Positions 8,053-16,822 of a DNA stretch of 64,000 nucleotides are shown here, in pieces. Made by a program: the position numbers and the translations under genes. This DNA is from G963677915 sp963677915 (GTDB taxonomy: Bacteria; Bacillota; Clostridia; Lachnospirales; Vallitaleaceae): assembly GCA_963677915.2 (NCBI GenBank), contig CAXXGE010000021.1, forward strand, positions 1 through 64,000. The letters are read 5' to 3'. The notes under the pieces were generated by a model. It saw only the letters and a program-made list of their open reading frames with translations, was not told where the DNA came from and did not search any database. Position 1 is the first letter of the stretch. The number at the start of each line of letters is the position of its first letter.

Positions 8053-9084
8053 ATGGAAAAGATGACGATATACGATATTGCAAAAGAAGCCGGTGTTTCC
8101 ATTACGACGGTATCCAGGGTGCTGAACGGCAAGGGGAACCTCCTCAAGGAGTCGACGCGGAAAAAGGTGGAGAAGGTTCTCGAAGCGAACAGTTATATGC
8201 CCAATCTGGCTGCCAGGGGTCTTGCCAGCAAGACGATGAACACCATAGGCGTGCTTACGGTCGATATACGTGACGATCACCATGCCCATACCGCCTATAC
8301 CATTGAGCACGAATTCAGTAGGCTTGGTTATAGCTGCGTCTTGTTCAATACCGGGAATTTCGAAGAGACGAAGGAACATTATATCAAGATGCTGGCGGAA
8401 CGCCAGGTGGACGGCGCTATCCTGATCGGCTCTGTTTTTCAGGATGAGGCCATAGCGCAATGCATCGAGAGGTATCTTCCCAGTGTGCCGTTTGTCATTG
8501 CCAACGGTTATCTGCAGCTGCCGAATGTATGCGGCATTGTATGCGATGATGAGGAAGGTATTGCGATGGCGGTAAGGGATCTGGCCCGTCGGGGTCACGA
8601 ACGCATAGCCTATGTCCAGGACCTTCAGACAATCAGTTCGCAGAAAAAGGTTGCGGGCTATCGTCGGGAAATGGCAAGGATAGGCAGGTCGGAAGAGGAC
8701 CAGGTTGTTGTTTTTGCGGAAAACTCCTTCGACGGCGGCTATGAGGCAACGATAAAACTCCTGGAAGAGCATCCTGATGTGACGGCTCTTGTCTTCGGGG
8801 AGGACATCACTGCTGTTGGCGGTATGAAGGCGTTAGCGAGTGTGGGGAGGAAAGTGCCCGAGGACATTGAAGTCATCGGATTCAACAACTCGATTTATGC
8901 TAGAATCTGCACGCCTGCGTTGACTTCGATAGACAACAAGCTCGTCCTGATGGGTAAAAAAGCGACGCAAACCCTGTACGAGATGATTAATGGGGATAAT
9001 CTTTCATCCCAAATCCTCGTCATGCCTGAATTGGTGGCCAGGGAAAGCACAAATTGGAGGCATTATGATATTTGGAAATATTAA
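8053..9084 (+). CDS. LacI-family transcriptional regulator
   Basis: 343 residues. The N-terminal LacI helix-turn-helix is clear (MTIYDIAKEAGVSITTVSRV, about residues 4-23) with the hinge region NLAARGLASKTMNTIGVL, followed by a periplasmic-binding-protein-like effector domain. It sits downstream of the TRAP genes and its end overlaps the YiaL-like gene by 20 bp, so it is part of the operon. The best candidates for its operators are the two TGAAAGCGCT-type sites at 3867 and 4019. The effector is presumably the imported sugar acid or a product. E. coli uses an IclR protein (YiaJ) for the related locus, so the regulator type differs. Confidence 0.92.
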   Translation: MEKMTIYDIAKEAGVSITTVSRVLNGKGNLLKESTRKKVEKVLEANSYMPNLAARGLASKTMNTIGVLTVDIRDDHHAHTAYTIEHEFSRLGYSCVLFNTGNFEETKEHYIKMLAERQVDGAILIGSVFQDEAIAQCIERYLPSVPFVIANGYLQLPNVCGIVCDDEEGIAMAVRDLARRGHERIAYVQDLQTISSQKKVAGYRREMARIGRSEEDQVVVFAENSFDGGYEATIKLLEEHPDVTALVFGEDITAVGGMKALASVGRKVPEDIEVIGFNNSIYARICTPALTSIDNKLVLMGKKATQTLYEMINGDNLSSQILVMPELVARESTNWRHYDIWKY

Positions 9085-9532
9085 GCGCCTGGATGACGCA
9101 TCATTCTATCCGGAACCGCTTGTCAAGGCGTTGTCCTTTTTGAAGGACGCTGATTTGGAAAATATGGAACCGGGTGTATACGAAATTGATGGCAGGGACC
9201 TGTATGCAGAGGTTCAAAGCATCAACGCGGATTTTGTGGAAAACCGCAAGGCGGAAAGTCACAGTGTCTATGTCGATGTCCAGTACCTTGTGTCTGGGGC
9301 TGAGCGCATAGGACATGCTGTTCTGCTTGACTCGGCGGTGGTCAAGGAAGACCTGCGGCCCGATAAGGACCTCATCTATTATGAAGATCCTGCCGGGGAA
9401 ACGATGCTGACGATGACGCCGGGTGACTTTGCTGTGTTCTTCCCTTCTGACATCCACAAGCCTGGGTGCGAGAGTGGCGGATGCATGGCGGTCAAGAAGG
9501 TTGTCGTCAAGGTGAAGTACGATACAATTTGA
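9065..9532 (+). CDS. YhcH/YjgK/YiaL-family protein (DUF386)
   Basis: 155 residues starting at ATG 9065, inside the end of the lacI gene. The cupin-like DUF386 family pattern is visible: HSVYVDVQYLVSGAERIG, DLIYYEDP and a C-terminal FPSDIHKPGC metal-site-like motif. Family members (YiaL, YhcH, EbgC) sit in sugar-acid and sialic-acid operons and are thought to act on sugar anomers or related intermediates. It completes the yia-like gene set and is followed by a strong terminator. Confidence 0.88.
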   Translation: MIFGNIKRLDDASFYPEPLVKALSFLKDADLENMEPGVYEIDGRDLYAEVQSINADFVENRKAESHSVYVDVQYLVSGAERIGHAVLLDSAVVKEDLRPDKDLIYYEDPAGETMLTMTPGDFAVFFPSDIHKPGCESGGCMAVKKVVVKVKYDTI

Positions 9533-9548
9533 AATTGTTAACAGAAGC

Positions 9549-9600
9549 AAGAGCTTTTGTGTCAGCGGATCTGTCTGCTGGCGCAAAGGCTCTTTTGTTT
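9549..9600 (+). terminator. Rho-independent terminator after the yiaL-like gene
   Basis: AAGAGCTTTTGTG pairs with CGCAAAGGCTCTT (G-U wobbles only), an inner CAGC/GCTG stem extends it, and TTTTGTTTG follows. Confidence 0.8.
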
Positions 9601-9648
9601 GTTGTTGTTTTGGTTGTCTTTGCGATGTGTTTTCATTTATAATGGTAA

Positions 9649-9702
9649 TTGTCATACAAGTGAGTAGCGAAAACGAAAACATGCGAATAAGTTGTATGAC
9701 AA
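9649..9702. promoter_or_regulatory. Distal pair of GntR-type operators
   Basis: TTGTCATACAA (9649-9659) and TTGTATGACAA (9692-9702) are reverse complements of each other and fit TTGTNNNACAA, a common form for FadR-subfamily GntR operators. They lie 43 bp apart centre to centre, about 160 bp upstream of the promoter-proximal pair. Confidence 0.65.
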
Positions 9703-9803
9703 GTAAAGGGGAATAAGGCAAGAAAATATCAGCAAAATATACAAAATTGCCATAATATCTATGTGAAACACGTCTAAATATGCAAATTACACAATTTTAA
9801 ACA

Positions 9804-9832
9804 TTGACATTGTCTTACAACCATGATAATAT
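9804..9832 (+). promoter_or_regulatory. Promoter of the gntR-TRAP-dehydratase operon
   Basis: TTGACA (9804-9809), 17-bp spacer, TAATAT (9827-9832). The operator TTGTCTTACAA lies within the spacer, so a bound repressor would exclude RNA polymerase. Confidence 0.75.
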
Positions 9833-9852
9833 CATATCAACTTGTAAGACAA
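9810..9852. promoter_or_regulatory. Proximal pair of GntR-type operators
   Basis: TTGTCTTACAA (9810-9820) sits in the promoter spacer and TTGTAAGACAA (9842-9852) covers the start region. They are exact reverse complements of each other and match the distal pair at the TTGT/ACAA arms. Together with the distal pair this makes four sites, suggesting tight autoregulation by the GntR protein encoded at 9872. Confidence 0.75.
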
Positions 9853-9871
9853 CTTGTTGCTGGAGGTTAAT

Positions 9872-10570
9872 ATGAATAAGAAGAAACAGAATGCAAGTGA
9901 TATTGTCTACAAGGTTATCGAGCAGAAGATACTGGACAAAGAATGGGAACCGGGAATGAAGATTTCATCCGAGAACCAGCTTTCACAGGAGCTTGGAGTC
10001 AGCCGCCTTTCTGTAAGGGAAGCGATTGAGAAAATGGTTGCTCTCAGCATACTGAACAAAAAGCAGGGCGAGGGAACCTTCGTGAAGAATCTCGATGCAT
10101 CCATTCCCCTTAGCAATCTGATACCCATGATTTTGCTGGAAAAAGATAACCAACGTGACATACTTGAGTTTCGTCTTATTCTTGAAGTCGAAAGCGTAAA
10201 GCTGTTCACAAGCCGTGGCAATGCTGAAATGCTGCAGGAACTGGAAAAGTGCTACCAGGATATGTGCCGCTTCCAGGATGATTCAGAGAAATTCTATAGT
10301 GCTGATTACGGCTTTCACAGTGTCATTGCTAAAGGTACCGGCAATTCACTGATTGTTAAGATCAACAGCATCATGACAGACCTTCTCTCATATCATCAGA
10401 AGACGCTTAATGTGCATCTTGGGCCCGAGGGAGGGCTTAAAGACCACAAGAAAATCCTTGAAGCCATCCGCGAGAAGGACCCTGAGTTGGCCGGATTGTA
10501 TATGAAAAGACATATAGAAAGGACAATCAGGGATTACACAAACCTGCAGATCGGTAGCCGCAACTCATAA
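9872..10570 (+). CDS. GntR-family regulator, FadR/FCD subfamily
   Basis: 232 residues starting at ATG 9872 behind GGAGG; a TTG six codons earlier lies before the ribosome site and is rejected. The N-terminal winged helix shows SDIVYKVIEQKILDKEW and LSQELGVSRLSVREAI; the C-terminal all-helical FCD domain holds the metal-binding pattern for carboxylate ligands (FHSVIAKGTGNS, and a later His in RHIERTIRDY). FadR-type GntR proteins respond to organic or sugar acids. It leads an operon for a TRAP importer and an IlvD/Edd dehydratase, and four matching operators lie just upstream. Confidence 0.92.
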   Translation: MNKKKQNASDIVYKVIEQKILDKEWEPGMKISSENQLSQELGVSRLSVREAIEKMVALSILNKKQGEGTFVKNLDASIPLSNLIPMILLEKDNQRDILEFRLILEVESVKLFTSRGNAEMLQELEKCYQDMCRFQDDSEKFYSADYGFHSVIAKGTGNSLIVKINSIMTDLLSYHQKTLNVHLGPEGGLKDHKKILEAIREKDPELAGLYMKRHIERTIRDYTNLQIGSRNS

Positions 10571-10597
10571 ATGTATTATAATTTGGAGGGCTATTTC

Positions 10598-11620
10598 ATG
10601 AAGAAAGTACTGGCAATCATTTTCACATTGACTTTGGTAACATCACTGTTCGCTGGATGTGGACAAAACAGCAACACAGCAGCTAACGTAGATACGACAG
10701 TTGAAAAGCGCATCATGAGAATCGGTATAGGTCTCAACGAGGACCATCCTCAATATAAAGGTCTGGAAAAATTCAAGGAAGAGTTGAACAAACGCTTGGA
10801 TACAATAGACGTACAACTTTTCGCCAACAGTGTTCTGGGCGATGACAGGACGATGATGGAAGCGCTCCAGCTTGGCACTCAAGAAGGCACATGCCCATCG
10901 TCTGCACCAATAGGAAACTTCATTGAAGATTTCAAGGTCTTTGACTTCCCGTTCCTGTTCCCTGACGAAGCATCCGCTGACAAAATTCTTGATGGACCAA
11001 TCGGTCAGAAACTGCTCGATGATCTCTCTGAAGTAGGAATCAAGGGTCTTGTCTATTGGGAGAACGGATTCAGAAACTTGACGACAAGAGATACAGAAGT
11101 CCATTCACCTGCCGATATGAAAGGCCTCAAAGTCAGAACCATGGAAAATCCGATCCATCTGGCTGCATTCGAAGAACTTGGTGCCAATCCGACGCCTATG
11201 GCATTCGGTGAGCTCTTCATGGCTCTTCAACAGAAAACGGTTGATGGACAAGAAAACCCTATTGCAACGATTTACTACAATAAGTTCTATGAAGTACAGG
11301 ACTACACGATCCTGACAAAGCATATCTATTCACCGTTTGTATTCATGATCAGTCAGCTGTTCTGGGATGCATCGACACCAGAAGAGCAACAAGCTATTAT
11401 GGAAGCGGCTGAAATCGCTAGAGACTATGAAAGACAGTTGAATCGTGAAGCCAATGAAACGCTGTCTGCAGAGCTTGAAAAAGAAGGTATGCAAGTCATT
11501 CCACTGACGACTGAAGAACAAAAGCAGTTTGAAACTATCGCAAAATCCGTTTATGGCGATTTTGCACAAGGCAGCATTGCCGATCTCCTGGATCAAGTAC
11601 AAGCTGAATTGAGCAAGTAA
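10598..11620 (+). CDS. TRAP transporter solute-binding lipoprotein (DctP family)
   Basis: 340 residues with a lipoprotein signal peptide (lipobox FAGC, Cys21). The DctP pattern is present: NGFRNLTTRDTEVHSPADMKGL, then KVRTMENP with the ligand arginine, and GELFMALQQKTVDGQENP. The ATG at 10598 follows GGAGGG. It is the second TRAP binding protein in the window and differs clearly in sequence from that at 5105, so it probably recognises a different acid. The regulator gene lies 27 bp upstream. Confidence 0.93.
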   Translation: MKKVLAIIFTLTLVTSLFAGCGQNSNTAANVDTTVEKRIMRIGIGLNEDHPQYKGLEKFKEELNKRLDTIDVQLFANSVLGDDRTMMEALQLGTQEGTCPSSAPIGNFIEDFKVFDFPFLFPDEASADKILDGPIGQKLLDDLSEVGIKGLVYWENGFRNLTTRDTEVHSPADMKGLKVRTMENPIHLAAFEELGANPTPMAFGELFMALQQKTVDGQENPIATIYYNKFYEVQDYTILTKHIYSPFVFMISQLFWDASTPEEQQAIMEAAEIARDYERQLNREANETLSAELEKEGMQVIPLTTEEQKQFETIAKSVYGDFAQGSIADLLDQVQAELSK

Positions 11621-11637
11621 TAGACTTACAGATGAAC

Positions 11638-11660
11638 GGGCCGGGATGATTACCTGGCCT
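11638..11660 (+). other. Intercistronic hairpin between binding-protein and permease genes
   Basis: GGGCCGGG pairs with CCTGGCCT through Watson-Crick and wobble pairs around a seven-base loop, with no U-tract. Such hairpins usually protect the upstream message and let the binding protein be made in excess over the permeases. Confidence 0.5.
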
Positions 11661-11705
11661 GATTCAATCTAATTATGATTAAGATCAAGTAATCTGGAGG
11701 TTATC

Positions 11706-12233
11706 ATGAAATTGATAAAAAAATTGAATTTGCATTTTGAAGAATACATTACAGCGGCATTTCTGGTAGTGATGACATTATTGATCTTTTTTCAGGTCAT
11801 GTCCAGATTTCTTTTGAACACACCGCTGGCGTGGTCTGAAGAAGCTGCCCGATACGTTTTTATATGGACAATCTATCTGTCTGCTGCACTGGCTGTCAAG
11901 CATAGGAAGCATATCCGCGTGGAAGTGGGTCTGATGCTTTTTAAGGGCAAGGCAAAAAGTGCGATGTTTATATTGTCTGATATCCTGTTTCTGATTTTCA
12001 GTATTATCCTGGTAAATGATGGCATAAGACTGGTTCAGACACTATCGGCTCATCAGCAGGTTTCGCCTGCGTTAGCACTGCCGATGAATATAGTCTATAT
12101 TATCATTCCGTTGGGTTATGGTTTGATGGCTCTTAGGCTTATCAAAAACATTGCCACTGACATAAGAAGCTTGACCAATCCAGAAATTCGCGAAGAGATT
12201 ATGTTAGAGATAGAGGAGGTAGCTGGAGAATGA
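11706..12233 (+). CDS. TRAP transporter small permease (DctQ family)
   Basis: 175 residues, four membrane helices, with the family segment WSEEAARYVFIWTIYLSAALAV around the second helix and a charged C-terminal tail rich in glutamate. A GGAGG site precedes the ATG. Its last bases overlap the start of the DctM gene (ATGA), coupling translation. Confidence 0.91.
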   Translation: MKLIKKLNLHFEEYITAAFLVVMTLLIFFQVMSRFLLNTPLAWSEEAARYVFIWTIYLSAALAVKHRKHIRVEVGLMLFKGKAKSAMFILSDILFLIFSIILVNDGIRLVQTLSAHQQVSPALALPMNIVYIIIPLGYGLMALRLIKNIATDIRSLTNPEIREEIMLEIEEVAGE

Positions 12234-13510
12234 GTATATCATTGGTTTTATTTGGAAGTTTAGGGCTGTTCCTTGTCTTGGGCGTGCCGATAGCAATATC
12301 CATTGGGCTCGCTTCTCTGTTGGGTATCATATTCAGTAACATGCCGACAATTTATCTGGCTCAGGGTTCGTTCATATCTGTCGACTCCTTTCCGCTGATG
12401 GCGGTGCCGTTTTTCATTCTTGCGGGCAACCTGATGGAAACGGGCGGTTTGTCGAAACGGCTGGTCAAGGTGGCGAATGTCATGATGGGTTCCTTTACCG
12501 GCGGACTGGCAACAGTGACAATTATGGCATGTGCATTCTTTGCGGCCATCTCGGGATCAGGTCCGGCTACGGTAGCGGCAATCGGATGCATCATGATACC
12601 AGCCATGGTTGAAAGAGGATACCATAAAAACTTTGCGTCGGCTGTCGCTGCTTCAGGCGGTGCGCTGGGCATTCTGATCCCGCCGAGTATCGTCATGGTC
12701 GTATATGGCGTTGTCGGCAGCGTATCGATAGGTGCATTGTTTATTGCCGGCATCCTGCCAGGCGTTGTCATATCACTGACGTTGATTCTCACAGGGTATT
12801 TGATTTCCAAAAAGAACAAATTCAAAGGTTCTGGCGACAAGTTTCATATGAAAGAACTCTTGAAAGCATTGAAAGAAGCATTTTGGGCGCTTCTGGCACC
12901 GGTCATCATCCTTGGCGGCATCTATGGCGGTATTTTCACACCGACAGAAGCAGCGGTGGTTGCAGTGGTCTATGGATTCATTATTGGCGCGTTTGTTTAC
13001 AAGGAACTGAAGCTGCCTCAAATATACGATGCCCTGTTTAAAACGGCAATCACTGTGGGTTCGGTTATGATCATCATTGGTGTGGCTACAACGTTGGGAA
13101 GACTGATGAGCATGTACCAGATACCCAACAAGATGGCAGCCTCCCTGGCATCCGTATCCACGAACAAATTTGTCATTCTGATGCTGATCAACCTTTTGCT
13201 GCTGTTCATAGGCATGTTCATGGAAACTTTGGCAACGATCATTATCCTGACTCCGCTTCTGCTGCCTGTTGTCACGGCGCTTGGCGTGGATCCGATACAT
13301 TTTGGAATACTGCTGGTCGTCAATTCTGAGATTGGATTCCTTACACCGCCACTTGGTGTTAACCTTTTTGTCGCATCGGGTATATCGGGCGTCTCCATAG
13401 AGAACATTGCCAAGGGGATCCTGCCATTTATCCTGGCCTTGCTGGCTGCGATTACCTTGCTGACATTTGTCCCTGAAATATCTACATTTTTACCGAACTT
13501 GCTAATGTAA
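12230..13510 (+). CDS. TRAP transporter large permease (DctM family)
   Basis: 426 residues with about 12 membrane helices. Family motifs are AISGSGPATVAAIGCIMIP, LIPPSIVMVVYGV and FTPTEAAVVAVVYG. It forms the ion-coupled channel fed by the binding protein at 10598. The dehydratase gene starts 14 bp after its stop, so substrate uptake and the first catabolic step are made together. Confidence 0.94.
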   Translation: MSISLVLFGSLGLFLVLGVPIAISIGLASLLGIIFSNMPTIYLAQGSFISVDSFPLMAVPFFILAGNLMETGGLSKRLVKVANVMMGSFTGGLATVTIMACAFFAAISGSGPATVAAIGCIMIPAMVERGYHKNFASAVAASGGALGILIPPSIVMVVYGVVGSVSIGALFIAGILPGVVISLTLILTGYLISKKNKFKGSGDKFHMKELLKALKEAFWALLAPVIILGGIYGGIFTPTEAAVVAVVYGFIIGAFVYKELKLPQIYDALFKTAITVGSVMIIIGVATTLGRLMSMYQIPNKMAASLASVSTNKFVILMLINLLLLFIGMFMETLATIIILTPLLLPVVTALGVDPIHFGILLVVNSEIGFLTPPLGVNLFVASGISGVSIENIAKGILPFILALLAAITLLTFVPEISTFLPNLLM

Positions 13511-13524
13511 TTGGAGGAAATACA

Positions 13525-15246
13525 ATGGAACTTAAAAGTCAACAGACACGAAAAATCGCCCCGGAGATGGATCCGCTAAAAATGGGGATGGGGTGGAAAG
13601 TGGAAGATCTGTCAAAGCCTCAGATTATAGTTGAAAGTACTTTTGGTGACAGTCATCCTGGAAGTGCCCACCTTATGCGATTTGTGGATAAGGCTGTAAT
13701 GGGTGTTAAGGATGCTGGAGGGAAAGCTGCCAGATACTTTACGACAGATATATGTGATGGTATCGCGCAAGGACATGACGGCATCAACTACTCGCTGGTT
13801 TCCAGGGAGATGATTGCCAATATGATAGAAATCCATGTTAATGCGACTACTTTTGACGGCGGTGTGTTTATTGCAAGCTGTGATAAAGGGATGCCCGCGC
13901 ATCTTATGGGGATTGGCCGTACCGACATACCGTCTATCATGATTACCGGCGGTGTTATGGATGCGGGCCCGGACCTTCTGACGCTGGAACAGATCGGTAT
14001 GTACAGCGCCATGGAGCAGCGAGGCGAGTTGTCGGAAGAGAAACTGACCTACTATAAGCATAATGCCTGTCCGTCCTGTGGCGCCTGTTCCTTCATGGGA
14101 ACGGCATCCACCATGCAGATCATGGCTGAAGCACTGGGGCTGATGCTTCCTGGAAGCGCGCTAATGCCGGCTATGTGCAGTGACCTGGATCAGGTAGCCT
14201 ATGAAGCGGGGAAAAAATCCGTAGAGCTGGCTATGAAAGGTATCAAGGCTTCGGATATTGTGACGGAGAAATCCTTCGAGAACGCCATCATGGTACATGC
14301 TGCCATCTCGGGGTCGACGAATTCATTGCTCCATCTACCGGCTATCGCCAGGGAATTCGGACTTGACATCGATGCGGACACCTTCGACAGGATGCACAGG
14401 AACGCCCACTACCTGCTCGACATCAGGCCGGCTGGAAAGTGGCCGGCCCAGTACTTCTATTATGCGGGTGGTGTCCCGAGGGTCATGGAGGAAATCAAGT
14501 CCATGCTCAATCTGGACGTACTGACAGTGACCGGCAAGACGCTGGGGGAGAACCTGGAGGATGTCAAGAAGAACGGTTACTACGAAAAATGTCAAAGCTA
14601 TCTGGATGTGCTGGGATTACAGCGCACGGACATCATCAGGAGTTTTGACGCACCGATTGGGAAAAACGGAACGATTGCTGTCCTCAGGGGCAACATGGCT
14701 CCGGAAGGCGCTGTCGTCAAGCACTCGGCGGTGCCGAAGGAAATGATGAAGGCTGTTCTCAAAGCAAGGCCCTTCGATTCCGAGGAAGAAGCGCTGGCAG
14801 CCATCTTCGGAAAAAAAATCCGGCCAGGCGATGCGGTCATCATCCGTTATGAAGGTCCGAAAGGGAGCGGCATGCCTGAAATGTTCTATACCACAGAGGC
14901 GATCTCGTCGGATGAAGTGCTTGGTAAAAGCATCGCACTTTTAACGGATGGACGGTTCTCGGGCGCATCCAAAGGCCCTGCAGTGGGACATATATCGCCG
15001 GAAGCTGCTGAAGGAGGACCCATCGCGCTAGTCAAAGAAAACGACCTGATTGAACTGGACGTAGAGAAACGCATTCTGAGGATCGTCGGCATCAATGGTG
15101 CGGAAAGGTCTGAAGGAGACATCGAGAAGGTTCTGGAAGAGAGAAGGAAGAACTGGAAACCCAAAGAGGAAAAATACAAATCCGGTGTCCTGAACATCTA
15201 TGCGAAACATGCAGAATCACCCATTAAGGGTGGGTACATGAAGTAA
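13525..15246 (+). CDS. IlvD/Edd-family sugar-acid dehydratase
   Basis: 573 residues of the dihydroxy-acid/6-phosphogluconate dehydratase family, which removes water from sugar acids to give 2-keto-3-deoxy acids using an Fe-S cluster. Candidate cluster ligands are Cys77 (ICDG), Cys119 (SCDKGMP) and Cys188 in ACPSCGACSFMG (182, 185 and 188 are all Cys). The C-terminal barrel motif GRFSGASKGPAVGH is present. The length and the operon with a TRAP importer and GntP permease argue for a sugar-acid dehydratase (gluconate, altronate, xylonate or similar) and not branched-chain amino acid synthesis; no ilv genes are nearby. The exact substrate is open. Confidence 0.88.
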   Translation: MELKSQQTRKIAPEMDPLKMGMGWKVEDLSKPQIIVESTFGDSHPGSAHLMRFVDKAVMGVKDAGGKAARYFTTDICDGIAQGHDGINYSLVSREMIANMIEIHVNATTFDGGVFIASCDKGMPAHLMGIGRTDIPSIMITGGVMDAGPDLLTLEQIGMYSAMEQRGELSEEKLTYYKHNACPSCGACSFMGTASTMQIMAEALGLMLPGSALMPAMCSDLDQVAYEAGKKSVELAMKGIKASDIVTEKSFENAIMVHAAISGSTNSLLHLPAIAREFGLDIDADTFDRMHRNAHYLLDIRPAGKWPAQYFYYAGGVPRVMEEIKSMLNLDVLTVTGKTLGENLEDVKKNGYYEKCQSYLDVLGLQRTDIIRSFDAPIGKNGTIAVLRGNMAPEGAVVKHSAVPKEMMKAVLKARPFDSEEEALAAIFGKKIRPGDAVIIRYEGPKGSGMPEMFYTTEAISSDEVLGKSIALLTDGRFSGASKGPAVGHISPEAAEGGPIALVKENDLIELDVEKRILRIVGINGAERSEGDIEKVLEERRKNWKPKEEKYKSGVLNIYAKHAESPIKGGYMK

Positions 15247-15273
15247 TCCTATGAATGAAGGAGATAAAGGGAA

Positions 15274-16662
15274 ATGATGTTGAATAACGGTTTTATTCTT
15301 GCTACTGCTGCAGATGCCGCTCCGGCGGATGGCAATCGGCTCATCATCGCGGCAATACTGGGACTCTTGCTGCTGCTCCTGCTGATTATCAAAGTGAAGC
15401 TGCAGCCGATTCTGTCCATTCTGGTCAGTGCGATTTTCATTGGCGTTGTCGCTGGCATGTCTTTTGATGCGATCGTAGGGTCGATTGGAACGGGTATAGG
15501 CAACACGCTGAAGGGTATTGCGCTCCTGGTCGGACTTGGATCCATGTTCGGTGCCATTCTTGAAATATCGGGCGGCGCCCAGAGGATTGCGGTGACACTG
15601 GTCGATCGGTTCGGTGAAAGAAAATCAGCCTGGGCACTTGGTATCACTGGACTTATCATTGCAATGCCGGTTTTCTTTGATGCCGGTCTGATCATATTGA
15701 TTCCGCTGGCATTCAGTCTTGCGAAGAGAACGAAGAAATCCACGTTGATCTATGCAATTCCTCTGCTGGCAGGGCTGGCGGTAGGCCATGCATTCATCCC
15801 GCCGACACCGGGACCCATTCTGGTTGCGAACCTGCTGGGCGTCGAACTTGGCTATGTCATTTTCGTGGGGCTGATTGCAGGAACAATCTCTATGATCATC
15901 GCAGGCCCCTTGTTCGGACGTTTCATTGGTACTAAGATTCATACAGCCCTTCCTCACAACGTTGAAGAAATGCCGGAATATGAAACTGACAAGCTGCCTG
16001 GATTTGCTACAGTAGTCAGCATCATCCTTATTCCGCTTGTGTTGATCCTATTGAATACAGCTTCAAAAGCAATTCCTGCCCTTGCCCCGGCCAAACCGTT
16101 CCTCGGTTTCATCGGTGAGCCCTTTGTCGCACTGACGATTGCCACTTTATTCGCTATGTACGCTCTAGGTACGAGACACGGCTATACAAGGGATGAACTC
16201 GGGAAGATCATGACCAAGTCGCTTGAACCGACCGGCATGATCCTTTTGGTCACTGCCTGCGGTGGCGTGCTGCGCTACACACTTGCGGACTCAGGTCTGG
16301 GCGAGATCATCGGCCATGCAGTATCCACAAGTGCACTGCCACTGGTCGTCGTGGCTTTCATCGTTGCAGCCCTCGTCAGAATCTCGGTTGGTTCGGCTAC
16401 TGTCGCCATGACCATGGCGGCAGGCATCATGGCGGCCATGCCGGAAATTACAGGATACTCTCCTTTATACCTTGCGTGTGTCACAGCTGCAATCGCCGGC
16501 GGCGCAACAGTTGTCAGCCATTTCAACGACTCCGGTTTCTGGCTGGTCAAATCGCTGCTGGATATCGATGAAAAAACAACACTCAAGTCGTGGACAGTTA
16601 TGGAGACGATTGTCGGATTCAGCGGCTTCGCAGTGGCACTTGTGATATCGACGTTCGCTTAA
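15274..16662 (+). CDS. GntP-family gluconate/sugar-acid:H+ symporter
   Basis: 462 residues with about 12-14 membrane helices, the size of GntP proteins. Recognisable family stretches include FDAGLIILIPLAFSLAK, HAFIPPTPGPILVA and the C-terminal SHFNDSGFWLVK. GntP proteins import gluconate and related sugar acids with protons. It follows the dehydratase by 27 bp, so the operon carries two importers of different energetics (TRAP and GntP), perhaps for different substrates entering the same route. An alternative ATG one codon downstream cannot be excluded. Confidence 0.92.
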   Translation: MMLNNGFILATAADAAPADGNRLIIAAILGLLLLLLLIIKVKLQPILSILVSAIFIGVVAGMSFDAIVGSIGTGIGNTLKGIALLVGLGSMFGAILEISGGAQRIAVTLVDRFGERKSAWALGITGLIIAMPVFFDAGLIILIPLAFSLAKRTKKSTLIYAIPLLAGLAVGHAFIPPTPGPILVANLLGVELGYVIFVGLIAGTISMIIAGPLFGRFIGTKIHTALPHNVEEMPEYETDKLPGFATVVSIILIPLVLILLNTASKAIPALAPAKPFLGFIGEPFVALTIATLFAMYALGTRHGYTRDELGKIMTKSLEPTGMILLVTACGGVLRYTLADSGLGEIIGHAVSTSALPLVVVAFIVAALVRISVGSATVAMTMAAGIMAAMPEITGYSPLYLACVTAAIAGGATVVSHFNDSGFWLVKSLLDIDEKTTLKSWTVMETIVGFSGFAVALVISTFA

Positions 16663-16709
16663 CAACCAACAAACAGACGAAGAGCATCTTCTGTTGCCTT
16701 TTGCGTTCA

Positions 16710-16738
16710 TTGACTTTCTCGACACGAAAAAGTATAAT
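16710..16738 (+). promoter_or_regulatory. Promoter of the cobalt/nickel ECF operon
   Basis: TTGACT (16710-16715), 17-bp spacer, TATAAT (16733-16738), 85 bp before the cbiM-like start. A stable hairpin lies between the promoter and the gene. Confidence 0.7.
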
Positions 16739-16749
16739 ATAAACCAAAC

Positions 16750-16775
16750 AACGCCTCGCATTCGTGTGGGGCGTT
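16750..16775 (+). other. Leader hairpin with UUCG loop upstream of the cbiM-like gene
   Basis: AACGCCTCGCA and TGTGGGGCGTT form an 11-bp stem (two G-U pairs) closed by TTCG, followed by CTTTA. It starts about 5 bases after the expected transcription start. It could be a 5' stabiliser or a weak attenuator. The conserved features of the NiCo riboswitch were not seen in the short leader. Confidence 0.45.
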
Positions 16776-16822
16776 CTTTACAATGTTCGGAGTAAAAAAT
16801 ATATTTGGAGGGGGAAGGTGCT

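Noticed and set aside
8020..8772. Reverse-strand frame of 250 codons
   Set aside because: It is antisense to the LacI gene, shows no domain and no start signal.
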